Assembly (NCBI GenBank): GCA_019038645.1
Contig: JAHOYT010000051.1
Location: forward strand, 1 to 64,000
Reading direction: 5' to 3'
Source of the DNA: Bacteroidales bacterium
GTDB lineage: Bacteria; Bacteroidota; Bacteroidia; Bacteroidales; UBA12077
DNA: 64,000 nucleotides
This document shows positions 1 to 9,516 of this stretch, piece after piece (positions within the stretch are counted from its first letter, which is position 1; every line of letters begins with the position of its first letter). The notes under the pieces are model-generated. The model was not told the DNA's origin, searched no databases, and saw nothing but the letters and a program-made list of their open reading frames with translations. The position numbers and the translations under genes were made by a program.

Positions 1-72
1 AGTAACGAAACTATGCTAAACTACAAAACCCCGCATTTTTGTTGAACGCGTGTTACCAGTTTTTAATATTTA

Positions 73-1005
73 TTACCTTACATGTGGTTGGATTCCATGC
101 ATTTTACTCAAGTTATATTTCTTTAGAATATAATCAATACTGTCAGAATACTCAAATTGATTTCTTTTTAATATTTGATAATACTCCTGAATTATCATTC
201 CAGATTTAGAATCAGCATGATTCTTAATATAGCTTTCATAACTCTGCTTTACTTCAGGCATAAGGATTCTACTTTCCCTATCAAAAAGTCTTGTATTATC
301 CATTCCTGTTAAGAGAGTTTCAAGGTAAATGTCTAAAAAGTAATTAGCTTCATTATTTAATTTTGTATCAGGATAGTCATTTAGATACTTTTCCCAATTG
401 TAGATTCTATCAGCTAAATCATTAAATGATATTAAAAGCATTGCATCTTCTGAAAAAGCGTTTTTCAATTCCCTATCTCTTAATTGAAGAAAAGTCTTTA
501 AAGATGGAGACGAATTATCTTTAAAAGTTTCATAGAAGAAATCTGGTTGAACATCTACATAGAAATATCCTTCTGTTGAAAAAAGATCTAAACCACAGTC
601 ATCTAAAAGTCCTAAAAACTCTCTTACTTCTGAATCTTCTTCGTGTCTATAAAGTTTTTCAATCAAATTTGGGTATTTTGCTTCTAAACTATCTGTCAAG
701 TTGTTTTGTGAAGTATAAAAGAATTCTAAAAATAAATAGTAAGCAGAATCAGCAAGCTCATTTGAAACAAATAAATTATTAATAAAATAGTTCTTTAAAA
801 TTTTAATAGATGAAATGTCATATACATTCAAACTATCAAGCAAAGAAATATATTCATCAAGATTTGTTTGAACTTCCTTTTCTATAACTTGATTTTCAGT
901 TTCAGATTTGACTGATTTGGATACTACAGTTTCTTCTACTTGTTTTGAACTTTCTTTACAACCAAAAACTGCCAAAACTAAAAATAAGTAAATAAGCTTT
1001 TTCAT
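73..1005 (-). CDS. Hypothetical lipoprotein
   Basis: A 310-residue protein with a lipoprotein signal peptide: basic start, hydrophobic stretch and a lipobox ending VFGC near residue 16, so it is probably anchored in the envelope. After the Cys comes a short acidic/Ser-rich tether (residues 18-45) and then a mostly helical, soluble region with many Leu/Tyr/Phe. I recognise no family. The ATG at 1003-1005 fits the signal peptide. The 9-bp inverted repeat GTTACCAGT/ACTGGTAAC lies just outside each end (52-60 and 1024-1032), which may be chance. It stands alone, divergent from the radical SAM gene at 1481. Confidence 0.75.
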   Translation of the reverse strand: MKKLIYLFLVLAVFGCKESSKQVEETVVSKSVKSETENQVIEKEVQTNLDEYISLLDSLNVYDISSIKILKNYFINNLFVSNELADSAYYLFLEFFYTSQNNLTDSLEAKYPNLIEKLYRHEEDSEVREFLGLLDDCGLDLFSTEGYFYVDVQPDFFYETFKDNSSPSLKTFLQLRDRELKNAFSEDAMLLISFNDLADRIYNWEKYLNDYPDTKLNNEANYFLDIYLETLLTGMDNTRLFDRESRILMPEVKQSYESYIKNHADSKSGMIIQEYYQILKRNQFEYSDSIDYILKKYNLSKMHGIQPHVR

Positions 1006-1480
1006 AATTTTTTAAATATAAATTACTGGTAACTAATCAGTAGCTGGATAATTACTCCATCTGCTTGTTTATGAGATATTAAAGTTAGTATTAAAAATCA
1101 GTTGTGCAAAATTCAGGTAAGAAAAGTTGAACAAAGAAATTTGCGATACTGCATTTCCAATATATCTCCTCCCGAATCCCGATAGTAATTCGGGCTCCGC
1201 CTAAATAGAATTTTAAAAGACCCGTATATTTCCATATAATGATCATAATTAACTCGTATTGTGTGAAAGAATTTTCAATAAAGCTTATATTTGACTGATA
1301 ACTAAACCATTTCTATTGATTTGCTTTAGAAACTCGTTGAACCCAAAGGATTTACTTTTATTATTATGGAACGTTAAGGAATCCTTTAGTTTACAGAATA
1401 ATTTCATTTTTAAAATGCATGGTCCGGGTTTAACTTATTTTTGTGTAAATAATAGCTAAATATCTAATATAAAAAAGCTA
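1006..1480. other. Intergenic region, 475 bp, with a small hairpin
   Basis: No protein-coding frame is convincing here. A short palindrome lies at 1171-1194 (arms CCCGAAT/ATTCGGG, loop of 10). It looks like a decayed copy of an intergenic repeat. A -7-like box sits near the right end (see 1436-1443). Otherwise the region is AT-rich and I see nothing. Confidence 0.5.
1436..1443 (+). promoter_or_regulatory. Putative -7 box of the radical SAM gene
   Basis: TATTTTTG matches the Bacteroidota -7 consensus TAnnTTTG and lies 37 bp before the ATG at 1481. I see no TTTG at the expected -33 position, so this is only a partial promoter match. Confidence 0.4.
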
Positions 1481-3319
1481 ATGAAGATTCTTCTAAATTG
1501 CCTGCCTCCTGCTGATATAAATAGTCCTTCTATTTCACTATCCATACTTAAAAAGTTTATGGTAATTAATGGTTTTGATACTGAAATAAAATATTGGAAT
1601 TTTTTATTATCCTTAATGTCTGATTATGTGGAAACTGAAGATACCGAAATTAGAATTCTTCCTTTTCTCTCAATCTTAAATGATCGTGATAATAATACAA
1701 AAGGCAACAATAGAATCATTTCATTACTTCAGAAATTAGATCCTAAGTATAAAACCAATAACCCGGAGTATTATTCGGAGTTTTTACAAACTAAAAAAGA
1801 AGAAATTTTCGAAATAATTCATCGTGAGATTGCAAAAATTGATTTTAATGAGATTTTACTTTTTGGTATAAGTGCAAAGTACAATCAATGGATTCCGGGA
1901 ATGATCTTAGCAGAAGAAATAAAAAAAATCATACCCAAAGTAAAAATTGTAGTTGGTGGATTTGGTAGTGAGAAAGAAGCACAAGAGGCAATGAAAACAT
2001 GTGCTTATTTCGACTTTGTAACCTGGGGCGAAGGTGAATATCCATTGTTAGAATTATCTGAACAGATAAAAAAAGAAAATCCGGATTTTAATAGCGTTCC
2101 CCGTCTAATGTATCGACAGACTAAAGAAATTAAACAGTCATCGACAAATAAAAGTAATTATTTAGACTTCGAAAATTATATATTCCCCGACTATGATGAT
2201 TTTATACGTAGTTACCCACAAGCTGAAAATACTGATCAGATAAGTATTCCGTTGAACACAATCCGTTCTTGTTATTGGAGAAAATGTAAATTCTGCGATT
2301 TTAATCAAGGTTATAAATTACGAACCAGAAGTCCTGAATGTATTGTAAATGAAATAGATCATATAACAAGAGAATACGGTATTACAACATTTTCTTTTGT
2401 GGATAGCGATACTTTTGGCAGCAAAGAACATTTCGAAAAATTACTTGACTTAATAATAGAACTAAAATATAAACACGAAGAAGATTATATTTTCTGGGCA
2501 GAAATTATTCCAAATACTACGTTTAATGCACAGATTATGGAAAAAATGGCCATTGCAGGCTTTAAAAATATCTTTATTGGTTATGATGCTCTTTCAGGTA
2601 CATTATTACGGAAGATGAATAAAAGTAATAGCTTTTCTGATAATTTATTTATAGTAAAACATTCCATTAAGAATGGTATCACTCCTACTGCCAATGTAAT
2701 TAAACATGTGCCTGAAGAAACTGAAAATGATGTACAGGAATGCATAAATAATCTTCATTATTTACGATTCTTTTACAATAATAGTATAGTTTCATTTTCA
2801 CATATATATGTGAATTTGGTGCTTTCGTCAACAACCAAATACTATTCCGAAATGTCGGATGATGATAGAAATAAATATAATTCTGATGATTTAACATACT
2901 TACTGCCAGACTATTTTTCAAATAGTAAAGATCGTTTCCGTTTATTCAGATATGAAAAAGATGTACCTGATAATGATAAGGAATGGCTTAAGCTGGCTGA
3001 AATTGAAGAGTATTATAAAAGCAATAAGTTTTCGTACAAAATTCAAGAGAACTGTGGCATATTTTATTATACAGAATATTGTAATGAAACAGAAATAGAA
3101 AATATTGTATTTGGTGAGCCAGAATATGGATGTATTTTAAAATTTCTTGATTACAAAGTGCTTACCTTGGTTGAATTACAAATAGATATGAAAAAAGTGT
3201 ATCCCGATATTACAGAGGGCAGATTAAAAGAAATGCTTTTAATTCTGAAAAAAGCATATTTAATTTATTTTAATGTTGATTATTCAAATATTGTTTCTGT
3301 AATTGAATTGAAGAATTAG
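1481..3319 (+). CDS. B12-binding-type radical SAM protein
   Basis: A 612-residue protein with two parts. Residues ~110-200 look like a cobalamin-binding-type Rossmann domain (GISAKYNQW, VVGGFGSE, WGEGEYPLLEL), but without an obvious DxHxxG base-off motif. Residues ~255-480 form a radical SAM barrel. The cluster Cys are C264, C269 and C272, spaced C-x4-C-x2-C rather than the usual C-x3-C-x2-C; the wider spacing occurs in some RiPP-associated and uncharacterised B12 radical SAM groups. The C-terminal ~120 residues may be a winged-helix-like tail. The substrate is unknown. No precursor peptide or methyltransferase partner is visible beside it, and the gene stands alone. Confidence 0.8.
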   Translation: MKILLNCLPPADINSPSISLSILKKFMVINGFDTEIKYWNFLLSLMSDYVETEDTEIRILPFLSILNDRDNNTKGNNRIISLLQKLDPKYKTNNPEYYSEFLQTKKEEIFEIIHREIAKIDFNEILLFGISAKYNQWIPGMILAEEIKKIIPKVKIVVGGFGSEKEAQEAMKTCAYFDFVTWGEGEYPLLELSEQIKKENPDFNSVPRLMYRQTKEIKQSSTNKSNYLDFENYIFPDYDDFIRSYPQAENTDQISIPLNTIRSCYWRKCKFCDFNQGYKLRTRSPECIVNEIDHITREYGITTFSFVDSDTFGSKEHFEKLLDLIIELKYKHEEDYIFWAEIIPNTTFNAQIMEKMAIAGFKNIFIGYDALSGTLLRKMNKSNSFSDNLFIVKHSIKNGITPTANVIKHVPEETENDVQECINNLHYLRFFYNNSIVSFSHIYVNLVLSSTTKYYSEMSDDDRNKYNSDDLTYLLPDYFSNSKDRFRLFRYEKDVPDNDKEWLKLAEIEEYYKSNKFSYKIQENCGIFYYTEYCNETEIENIVFGEPEYGCILKFLDYKVLTLVELQIDMKKVYPDITEGRLKEMLLILKKAYLIYFNVDYSNIVSVIELKN

Positions 3320-3440
3320 TATCAGAATTGAATTTGATGTTAATTTAAAAAATGATGATGATGGCAAAACAATAAAACTAATAAGTGAATATGCAAGAAC
3401 GATTGCACCAGTACCATACCAACCTATTGATTCATTATAA
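3312..3440 (+). pseudogene. Possible gene remnant (about 42 codons, no start)
   Basis: A short frame overlaps the end of the radical SAM gene and runs open to TAA at 3438-3440. It has protein-like composition (for example ISEYARTIAPVPYQPIDSL at its end) but no ATG and no room for a full gene. It could be the 3' end of a gene whose front was lost, or chance in AT-rich DNA. I do not recognise the family. Confidence 0.2.
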
Positions 3441-3506
3441 AAACTTTTCTTTTCATATAATAAATTATATTATTAGGAGCACTTCACAAAAAAAATCTTT
3501 TTGATC

Positions 3507-3641
3507 TCATAAGGGTTTTGCCGCATTAGAATCGTTGAAGATAGTAGAATAGACTTCATCAATTTTCTTTTGCTTCAATACGTTAAAAATGAATTCTGAT
3601 GTTTGCTTAATGCTATTAAAGATCTCTAAAATATTGGTAAA
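3507..3641 (-). pseudogene. Open in-frame extension beyond the kinase stop (44 codons)
   Basis: After the TAG stop of the sensor kinase (3642-3644) the same frame stays open for 44 codons to TGA at 3507-3509. It encodes a protein-like, helical sequence (EIFNSIKQTSEFIFNVLKQK, then KIDEVYSTIF). Either an older C-terminus was cut off by a TAG mutation, this is the tail of another decayed gene, or it is chance. The kinase is already complete at its own stop (G2 box then about 20 residues), so decay of an unrelated gene is the simpler reading. Confidence 0.25.
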
Positions 3642-6600
3642 CTATTCTTTTTGTTTCTCACAGGGGATTGTAAAGTATAAACTAGTGCCTTTACCAAGCT
3701 CACTTTTACACCAAATGGTACCGTAGTTCTTTTGAATAAATTCATGGCAAAGAATCAGACCGAGGCCAGTGCCCTTTTCGCCAGATGTACCTATCGTTTT
3801 ATACTTCACATCAATACGAAAGAGCTTCTCCAGATTTTCAGGAGAGATGCCCACCCCCTGATCTTTCACCTCTACCTCCAGGAATTTATCTTCCTTCCTT
3901 GCGTTTACCACTACCTCTTTCCCTGAATCGGTGAACTTTACGGCATTGTTTACCAAATTACGCAAAACTGTATTAATCATCTGAGGATCTGCGTAAGCGG
4001 CAAAAGTCCCATTTACATTGTTATTCAAACGAATACCTTTCTTCTCTGCAGAAACACCGTGCAAATTTATGTTCTCCTGGATCAGTGTCGAAAGGTTGAA
4101 TTCGGAAGGGGTATACTCAATACGTCCACTTTGGGATTTAGACCAGGTGAGCAGGTTCTCCAGCAATTTGTATATTAGTTCGGTAGATTGGTGTATACGT
4201 TTCAGAGATTGATGCTTGTCCTCATCATCCAGATTAAGGAAGTTTTCGTCAACTACTTGACTCAAGGAATACAAGCTGGCAAAAGGGTTCTTCAAATCGT
4301 GAGACAGTATGGAAAAAAACTTGTCTTTGGTTGCATTCAGCTCATTCAGCTTCTCTTTTTGCTGACGCATACTCTGCGCAGCCTGTTTCCGTTCGGTTAT
4401 ATTGCGAGAAACAATGGTAATGCCTGTGAGATCACCCTTAGCATTACGACGGGGACTAATTTTTGCATTGAACCAATACATTTTATCCTGATTTACAGAA
4501 TAATCAAACTCCTGTACATTATCGCTATGTTGAAGCTGCTCAAAGGCGTTTTGCAATTCTTTCACAACTAGTGATGGAAAACCCACGTCCTTGTAATGTT
4601 TGCAAAGGAAGAATTCGGGGTCCTCATATAGGAGATCTTGGTTGCCAGGATTGTAGAATTCTTGAAACACTCCATCACGATCGAGAACAAAGACTAGATC
4701 ATTGAGAGAGGAAATGGTCGATTTCAATTTTTCTTTATTTTCCTCCACTCTCTCTTTTTGCAATTCAATTTCGGTGGTTCGTTCACGGATACCTTCTTCA
4801 AGGATTCGTTTCTCCTTCTTCAGGTTTCGTTCCCTTAGCCTAATAATCACAATTACCAGCAGAAAACCCAACAGGATATAGGATATATAGGCATAATTGC
4901 TGCGCCACCAGGGTGGCAGAATTCTAATATCAAGCCGGGTAGGAATTTCATTCCAAATGCCATCATTATTCGTTCCTTTTACTAAAAAAGTATAGCTCCC
5001 ACTAGGCAGATTGGTAAAATGGACGAAATGGCGATTACCCACTTCAACCCACACATTCCTAAGTCCTTCCATTTTATAAGCATAGCGATTTTTGAAAGGC
5101 TTGGTGTAATCCAATGCAGCATACTCAATAGTAAAGGAGTAGTCCTTATAGGAAAGCTCCAACTTGTCGGTATAAACATTTAACTTTTGCTTTCTACCTT
5201 CCCTTTCCTTAGTAAAAGACGTGATCACCACTGGTGGAATAAAGGTATTATCTTCAAGGGAATCGGGGTGAAAAGAGATCAGACCATCCATTCCTCCAAA
5301 ATATAAATCTCCGTTTTCGGCTTGATATACCGCATTTAAATTGTATTCGACGCCCTGAAGACCTTCATTAACAGAATAGGATTTGATCTTGTGAGTAGTA
5401 GAATTGATCATGGCCAGTCCACTTCCGGTGGAGAACCAAAGATTATTATTCTTGTCTTCAATTATGTCATAAACAATATTACTAGGCAATCCATCTTTTA
5501 TGGAATAGTAGGTGAAAAGTGAATCTTTTTTGTTGAACTGATTCACTCCCGTACTGGTCCCTATCCAAATATCTCCCATGTTGTCCTCGCAAAGAGAAAT
5601 GGTAAAATTATCACAGAGCGTATTAATCTTCTCGCTTTCATGTGAATAATGAAGCATTTGATGCTCGATGGGAAGGTAGCAATCCATACCGTCCAATGTA
5701 GCAATCCAGATATAACCATCCTTATCTTCTAATATTGAATAAACCAAGTTACTACTGACGCTGTAGGGTTCTTCCGTTCCCGATCTGTAGTATGTACTCT
5801 TTTTTGTGATTGGATCAAAAGCACGGATGCCATTTCCAGTTCCAATCCAGATTTCTCCATTTGAGATCTCAGATATGCAATAAACCCGGTTATTGGTAAA
5901 ATAGTTAGTAATATCAAGTCCAAAATATGTATCGAAAGGTGTAAAACTTTGTTTTTGTTTGTTGTAAATGCTAACTCCATTGCGTGTGCCCATCCAAATC
6001 CTTGAATCACTGTCTTCGAATAAGACATGAACATGATTGTTGGGAATGTTTCGGTCTTCTTCAAATTCAGAAGAGTAGTGCAACATTTCTTTGGTTTTGG
6101 GATTATATATATTCAAGCCTTTGCCCCAGTTTCCAACCCAAAGCCTTTGTTGCTCATCGATATAAACCGATCCAATAATATTATCTAACAGATCAAGGGA
6201 ATTGGGGTCATCTGTTTTCTTATAACTTCGGAATTTCTTTGTTTTCAGATCTGTTCTGTCTAGTCCGGCAAGAGTTCCAATCCATAGGTTCTGAGATCGA
6301 TCCTCAAACAGGGAATACACGATATCGTGTCCTATAAAGTTCACATGATTGGGACCGCTTCTAAAAGGTGTTAACTCAAAATCCCCGGTATCCCAATTCC
6401 AAACCATTCGATTGAGACCTCCCTCTTCGGTACCAATCCAGAAAACGCCCTGACTATCCTGTACAATAGAACGGATATAATTATTACTAAGGGAGTTTGT
6501 GTGATTTACTTGATCCTGAAAACGGTTAAAGCCTTTGTCTTGATTCGTATAAAAATTGAGTCCATTTTCTGTTCCAATCAGAATATTCCCTTTCATATCT

Positions 6601-7292
6601 TCATAAAGAGCTGTAATATGGTTATTGGAAATGGAATGGGGATTGGATTCCTCATGACGATAGTTGAGGAAAGTTTTCTTCTTAGGATCAAAAACGCTTA
6701 GCCCGTCTACTGAGCCCAACCAAATCATCCCTTTCCTGGTTTTGATAATGGGAAAGCCAATATCGTGGAGAGCCCCGTCGTATTGCAGGCTATTGGTATA
6801 GCTCTCCAGACTGTCGGTTCGATAATTGTACATTGACAGAACTGGAGGAATATTGATGTAAATAAAGCTATCATCTGCTGTAATACCGTACACAAAATTA
6901 TCAGGTACAATGGAGTTGTTCAATTTGTGAGGAATTAGGGTAAATTTACCGGTTTTCTTGTCATAGCGATTCAGTCCCTCCTTAGTCCCCAGCCAAAGCT
7001 TACCCATACTATCTTCGGTAAGATCGAATATCCAGTTGTTTGAAAGAGATTGTTTGTTAGTTGGATCATAAAAAAAGCTTTCAAAGCTATAACCATCAAA
7101 CTTGTTCAATCCATTCTGAGTGGCAAACCAGAGGTATCCTTCAGAATCCTGGCATATGCTTTTAATTTCGCTTTGGGAGATTCCATCATTTACCCCGTAA
7201 TGCTTAAAAGTAATAGATTGAGCATGTATGTTTGTCTCATTACATAAAAGAGAACCGCAAAAAAGGAGCACTATAATGCTTCGGAAATTCAT
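3642..7292 (-). CDS. Two-component sensor kinase with Reg_prop propeller, Y_Y_Y and PAS domains
   Basis: A 1216-residue membrane sensor kinase. A signal peptide (residues 1-24) leads into about 14 Reg_prop repeats (residues ~28-690, pattern D..G.lWiGT..GL) forming periplasmic propellers, then a Y_Y_Y domain (~700-780), one membrane helix (~787-807), a coiled linker, a PAS domain (~860-970) and a kinase core. The phospho-acceptor His is in FFSILSHDLKNPF (~990), followed by the N box (NLVNNAVKF), G1 (DQGVGIS) and G2 (GTGLGL). It resembles the hybrid sensors that control polysaccharide loci in Bacteroidota, but it stops after the ATPase: there is no receiver and no AraC helix-turn-helix, and a PAS domain is added. 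No response regulator or polysaccharide genes adjoin it. Its base composition looks somewhat less AT-rich than its neighbours. Confidence 0.93.
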   Translation of the reverse strand: MNFRSIIVLLFCGSLLCNETNIHAQSITFKHYGVNDGISQSEIKSICQDSEGYLWFATQNGLNKFDGYSFESFFYDPTNKQSLSNNWIFDLTEDSMGKLWLGTKEGLNRYDKKTGKFTLIPHKLNNSIVPDNFVYGITADDSFIYINIPPVLSMYNYRTDSLESYTNSLQYDGALHDIGFPIIKTRKGMIWLGSVDGLSVFDPKKKTFLNYRHEESNPHSISNNHITALYEDMKGNILIGTENGLNFYTNQDKGFNRFQDQVNHTNSLSNNYIRSIVQDSQGVFWIGTEEGGLNRMVWNWDTGDFELTPFRSGPNHVNFIGHDIVYSLFEDRSQNLWIGTLAGLDRTDLKTKKFRSYKKTDDPNSLDLLDNIIGSVYIDEQQRLWVGNWGKGLNIYNPKTKEMLHYSSEFEEDRNIPNNHVHVLFEDSDSRIWMGTRNGVSIYNKQKQSFTPFDTYFGLDITNYFTNNRVYCISEISNGEIWIGTGNGIRAFDPITKKSTYYRSGTEEPYSVSSNLVYSILEDKDGYIWIATLDGMDCYLPIEHQMLHYSHESEKINTLCDNFTISLCEDNMGDIWIGTSTGVNQFNKKDSLFTYYSIKDGLPSNIVYDIIEDKNNNLWFSTGSGLAMINSTTHKIKSYSVNEGLQGVEYNLNAVYQAENGDLYFGGMDGLISFHPDSLEDNTFIPPVVITSFTKEREGRKQKLNVYTDKLELSYKDYSFTIEYAALDYTKPFKNRYAYKMEGLRNVWVEVGNRHFVHFTNLPSGSYTFLVKGTNNDGIWNEIPTRLDIRILPPWWRSNYAYISYILLGFLLVIVIIRLRERNLKKEKRILEEGIRERTTEIELQKERVEENKEKLKSTISSLNDLVFVLDRDGVFQEFYNPGNQDLLYEDPEFFLCKHYKDVGFPSLVVKELQNAFEQLQHSDNVQEFDYSVNQDKMYWFNAKISPRRNAKGDLTGITIVSRNITERKQAAQSMRQQKEKLNELNATKDKFFSILSHDLKNPFASLYSLSQVVDENFLNLDDEDKHQSLKRIHQSTELIYKLLENLLTWSKSQSGRIEYTPSEFNLSTLIQENINLHGVSAEKKGIRLNNNVNGTFAAYADPQMINTVLRNLVNNAVKFTDSGKEVVVNARKEDKFLEVEVKDQGVGISPENLEKLFRIDVKYKTIGTSGEKGTGLGLILCHEFIQKNYGTIWCKSELGKGTSLYFTIPCEKQKE

Positions 7293-7773
7293 AGTTCTTT
7301 TAGCGTGAATTTTAGTATTAATAATTTACGTTATTTTTCTATTCTTTGTAAAACAGGAAGTAGTAATTATTCTAGATTAAGCAAATATTCAAAATATTCC
7401 TCCTTGCCTATCGTTAATTAAAACCATTATTGATTGAATTTGTTCGCATAAACAGAAAATCATTAACACAATTGCCTTATTGTTAATCCCATAAAAAAGG
7501 TGCAGCCATAGAACCACACCCTTATTCAGCTATATCTCCTTTTACTTAAATCCATTTAGAACTTTTTAAATTCCATAATATAACATAAAAACTGTCTATA
7601 CTCTCAAAATGAGAGCGATTTAAGGTTATATCTATGAGTTCTGATATTGTCGCGCTATTTTCTAAAGATCTCTTAAATTAAGGATTATTCAATCCTAATA
7701 CAGATATCCTGTTCTAAGGCCTTATTAAAAGCTAATGATACGTTTGAAGAAATTTTGTGTAAAAATTGGAAAA
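7293..7773. other. Intergenic region, 480 bp
   Basis: I find no coding frame. It holds one terminator-like hairpin (7493-7520, minus strand) and a small CTCTC/GAGAG palindrome near 7599-7613. The long untranslated stretch between the stop at 7774 and the hairpin could be a 3' UTR or hide a small RNA, but nothing in the sequence identifies one. Confidence 0.4.
7493..7520 (-). terminator. Probable rho-independent terminator
   Basis: Read on the minus strand, GGTGTGG pairs with GGCTGCACC (8 bp with wobbles, loop about 6), followed by six Ts. It would end transcripts coming from the 82-aa gene at 7774, about 250 bp upstream. Confidence 0.45.
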
Positions 7774-8022
7774 TTAGCATTTATTCCGTGCACAAGGACT
7801 ATTTGTTATAAAGAATCCAATGAATCCACCAACAAGCATGCTCTTAATAATATCACCAGTTACAATAATATCCACGTGCTTTCCTTTGGTTAGAAAAAAA
7901 TAAATTAATCCGGCTATTGCGCCAATAACAGTATAGATGATTGATCTTATTGTATGTTTTGACCGTATTGTTCTTTTAAACCATCCGGATTCCTGTTTAA
8001 TCTCTAGTTGCTTAAATTCCAT
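7774..8022 (-). CDS. Small conserved membrane protein
   Basis: An 82-residue protein with two membrane segments (residues ~27-45, IYTVIGAIAGLIYFFL, and ~61-75, MLVGGFIGFFI). A basic N-terminal region precedes them (KRTIRSKHTIRS), and a Cys-containing tail (SPCARNKC) follows. The length and the SPCARxxC ending resemble small uncharacterised proteins common in Bacteroidota. The function is unknown. The ATG at 8020-8022 is the only sensible start. It lies downstream of the helicase gene on the same strand with a 122-bp gap, so co-transcription is possible but not shown. Confidence 0.7.
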   Translation of the reverse strand: MEFKQLEIKQESGWFKRTIRSKHTIRSIIYTVIGAIAGLIYFFLTKGKHVDIIVTGDIIKSMLVGGFIGFFITNSPCARNKC

Positions 8023-8144
8023 TTGTTTTTAATATTTCGGGCAGTTTGCAACGAATTTTCTGATTATGCGATGGTAAAAGACTTAAGAAATGCTTCTTTC
8101 TTGAAATCAATTTACGTTGTAAGCAGTTACAGTTAATTTTTATG

Positions 8145-9389
8145 CTACTGCTTATGTTTCTTCTTTTTCTTTTTGCGATTTTTTTCTTCTTGTTCAGCTT
8201 CTTTTAAAAGTGATTTCCAATCGTGAGATTTATCCTCTGAAAAATTTAATGTGTTTTGATAGTCATTTTTAGAAATTACTATTCTTTGGATTGCTTTCCC
8301 TAAATTATTTTCTATTTCTTCCAATAGCTGTTTTTCTTCAGTACTACAAAACGAAACAGCTTGTCCTTTTTGACTGGCACGACCTGTTCTGCCAACTCTG
8401 TGTACATAATGTTCAGAAGTTTCGGGTAAATCATAATTTACAACGTATTCTACATTTGGAATATCAATTCCTCTGGCACTAACATCTGTTGCAATTAAAA
8501 TCTTCAAATCCCCTTTTCTGAATTGTTTCATGGTTTGCTCCCGCTCAGCCTGCAATTTATCACTGTGTATTGTCTCAGTTACTATATTTACTCTTTCCAT
8601 AGCACTTTTTACACGCTCTGCACGTACTTTGGTTCTTACGAATACCAAAATCTTCTTTTCGGGATGATCATTAACCAGATACTCTAAAAAGAACCGCTTA
8701 TCGTCCATTTCAACGAAAGCAACAGCATGCTCAATATTCTTTGCAACCGGATCTTCAGGTGAAATTTGTATACGAATAGCATTGGTAACCAGCGAGTATG
8801 CAAGATTTTTTATCTTATCGTTGATGGTTGCTGAGAAAAACAGTGTTTGTCTTTTTCGCGGAAGATGGCGCATCAAATCGTTGATATCTTTTATAAAACC
8901 AAGATCGAGCATGTGATCTGCTTCATCCAAAACCAAAATCTCTACCCGTTTAAGTAACAGGACTCCCTGACTAACTAAATCAAACATTCTGCCAGGAGTT
9001 GCAATTAACACATCAACACCTTTGTTTAGTTGTGCAATTTGTGGTTCCTGATCTACACCACCGTGAATACAAAACGAATTAATTCGTGTATGTTTCCCTA
9101 ATATTTTAAAAACAGAATCTATTTGTAGGGCCAACTCATGTGTAGGCGCCATTACCAGACACTTCACTCCGTCCGGACGACCACTGATTTTGCGTTCCTG
9201 CAAAACGTGCAGAATAGGTATTACAAATGCGGCAGTTTTACCTGTTCCGGTTTGTGCAATTGCTAAAACGTCCTCTCCTTTTAAGATAGGTGGAATAGCC
9301 TTATATTGAATATCAGTAGGTTTTTTGAAACCCAGTTTAGAAATACTGGTTTTAATTCCCTCTGCAATGCGATATTGTTCAAACTTCAT
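8145..9389 (-). CDS. rhlE: DEAD-box ATP-dependent RNA helicase (RhlE type)
   Basis: A superfamily 2 RNA helicase of about 414 residues. The motifs are in order: Q motif (GFKKPTDIQ), Walker A (AQTGTGKT), PTHELA, TPGR, DEAD (VLDEADHML), SAT (FFSATI), then the second RecA domain with ARGID and HRVGRTGRA. A short Lys-rich tail (KKKKKKHKQ) probably binds RNA. I chose the ATG at 9387-9389 because the product then starts MKFEQYRIAEG, a normal start for this group. An in-frame TTG seven codons upstream lies inside a -7 box, so it would not be in the transcript. Likely roles are ribosome assembly or mRNA turnover. RhlE is the family-level name; paralogues are common in Bacteroidota. Confidence 0.93.
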   Translation of the reverse strand: MKFEQYRIAEGIKTSISKLGFKKPTDIQYKAIPPILKGEDVLAIAQTGTGKTAAFVIPILHVLQERKISGRPDGVKCLVMAPTHELALQIDSVFKILGKHTRINSFCIHGGVDQEPQIAQLNKGVDVLIATPGRMFDLVSQGVLLLKRVEILVLDEADHMLDLGFIKDINDLMRHLPRKRQTLFFSATINDKIKNLAYSLVTNAIRIQISPEDPVAKNIEHAVAFVEMDDKRFFLEYLVNDHPEKKILVFVRTKVRAERVKSAMERVNIVTETIHSDKLQAEREQTMKQFRKGDLKILIATDVSARGIDIPNVEYVVNYDLPETSEHYVHRVGRTGRASQKGQAVSFCSTEEKQLLEEIENNLGKAIQRIVISKNDYQNTLNFSEDKSHDWKSLLKEAEQEEKNRKKKKKKHKQ

Positions 9390-9407
9390 ACTTAATTTAT
9401 TAAGTCG

Positions 9408-9415
9408 CAAAGATA
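9408..9415 (-). promoter_or_regulatory. -7 box of the DEAD-box helicase
   Basis: On the minus strand the sequence is TATCTTTG, matching TAnnTTTG, and ends 18 bp before the ATG at 9389. A TTG lies upstream but at a short spacing (about 15 bp), so the -33 element is uncertain. Confidence 0.5.
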
Positions 9416-9516
9416 GGAATTAGATGTGAACAATTAAGAATATTTTTACTCTTCCGTTTACTCCCGGAGCTTTTAGAAACCATTAATATTATGTAGAATG
9501 AAAGTTTATTTATTCG

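Noticed and set aside
52-1032. Nine-base inverted repeat GTTACCAGT/ACTGGTAAC on either side of the first lipoprotein gene, as a transposon end or integron site.
   Set aside because: Too short, with no target duplication, transposase or attC-type core pairing.
4188-4571. A 127-residue plus-strand frame within the sensor kinase.
   Set aside because: Antisense shadow of the kinase PAS/HisKA region, with no start context of its own.
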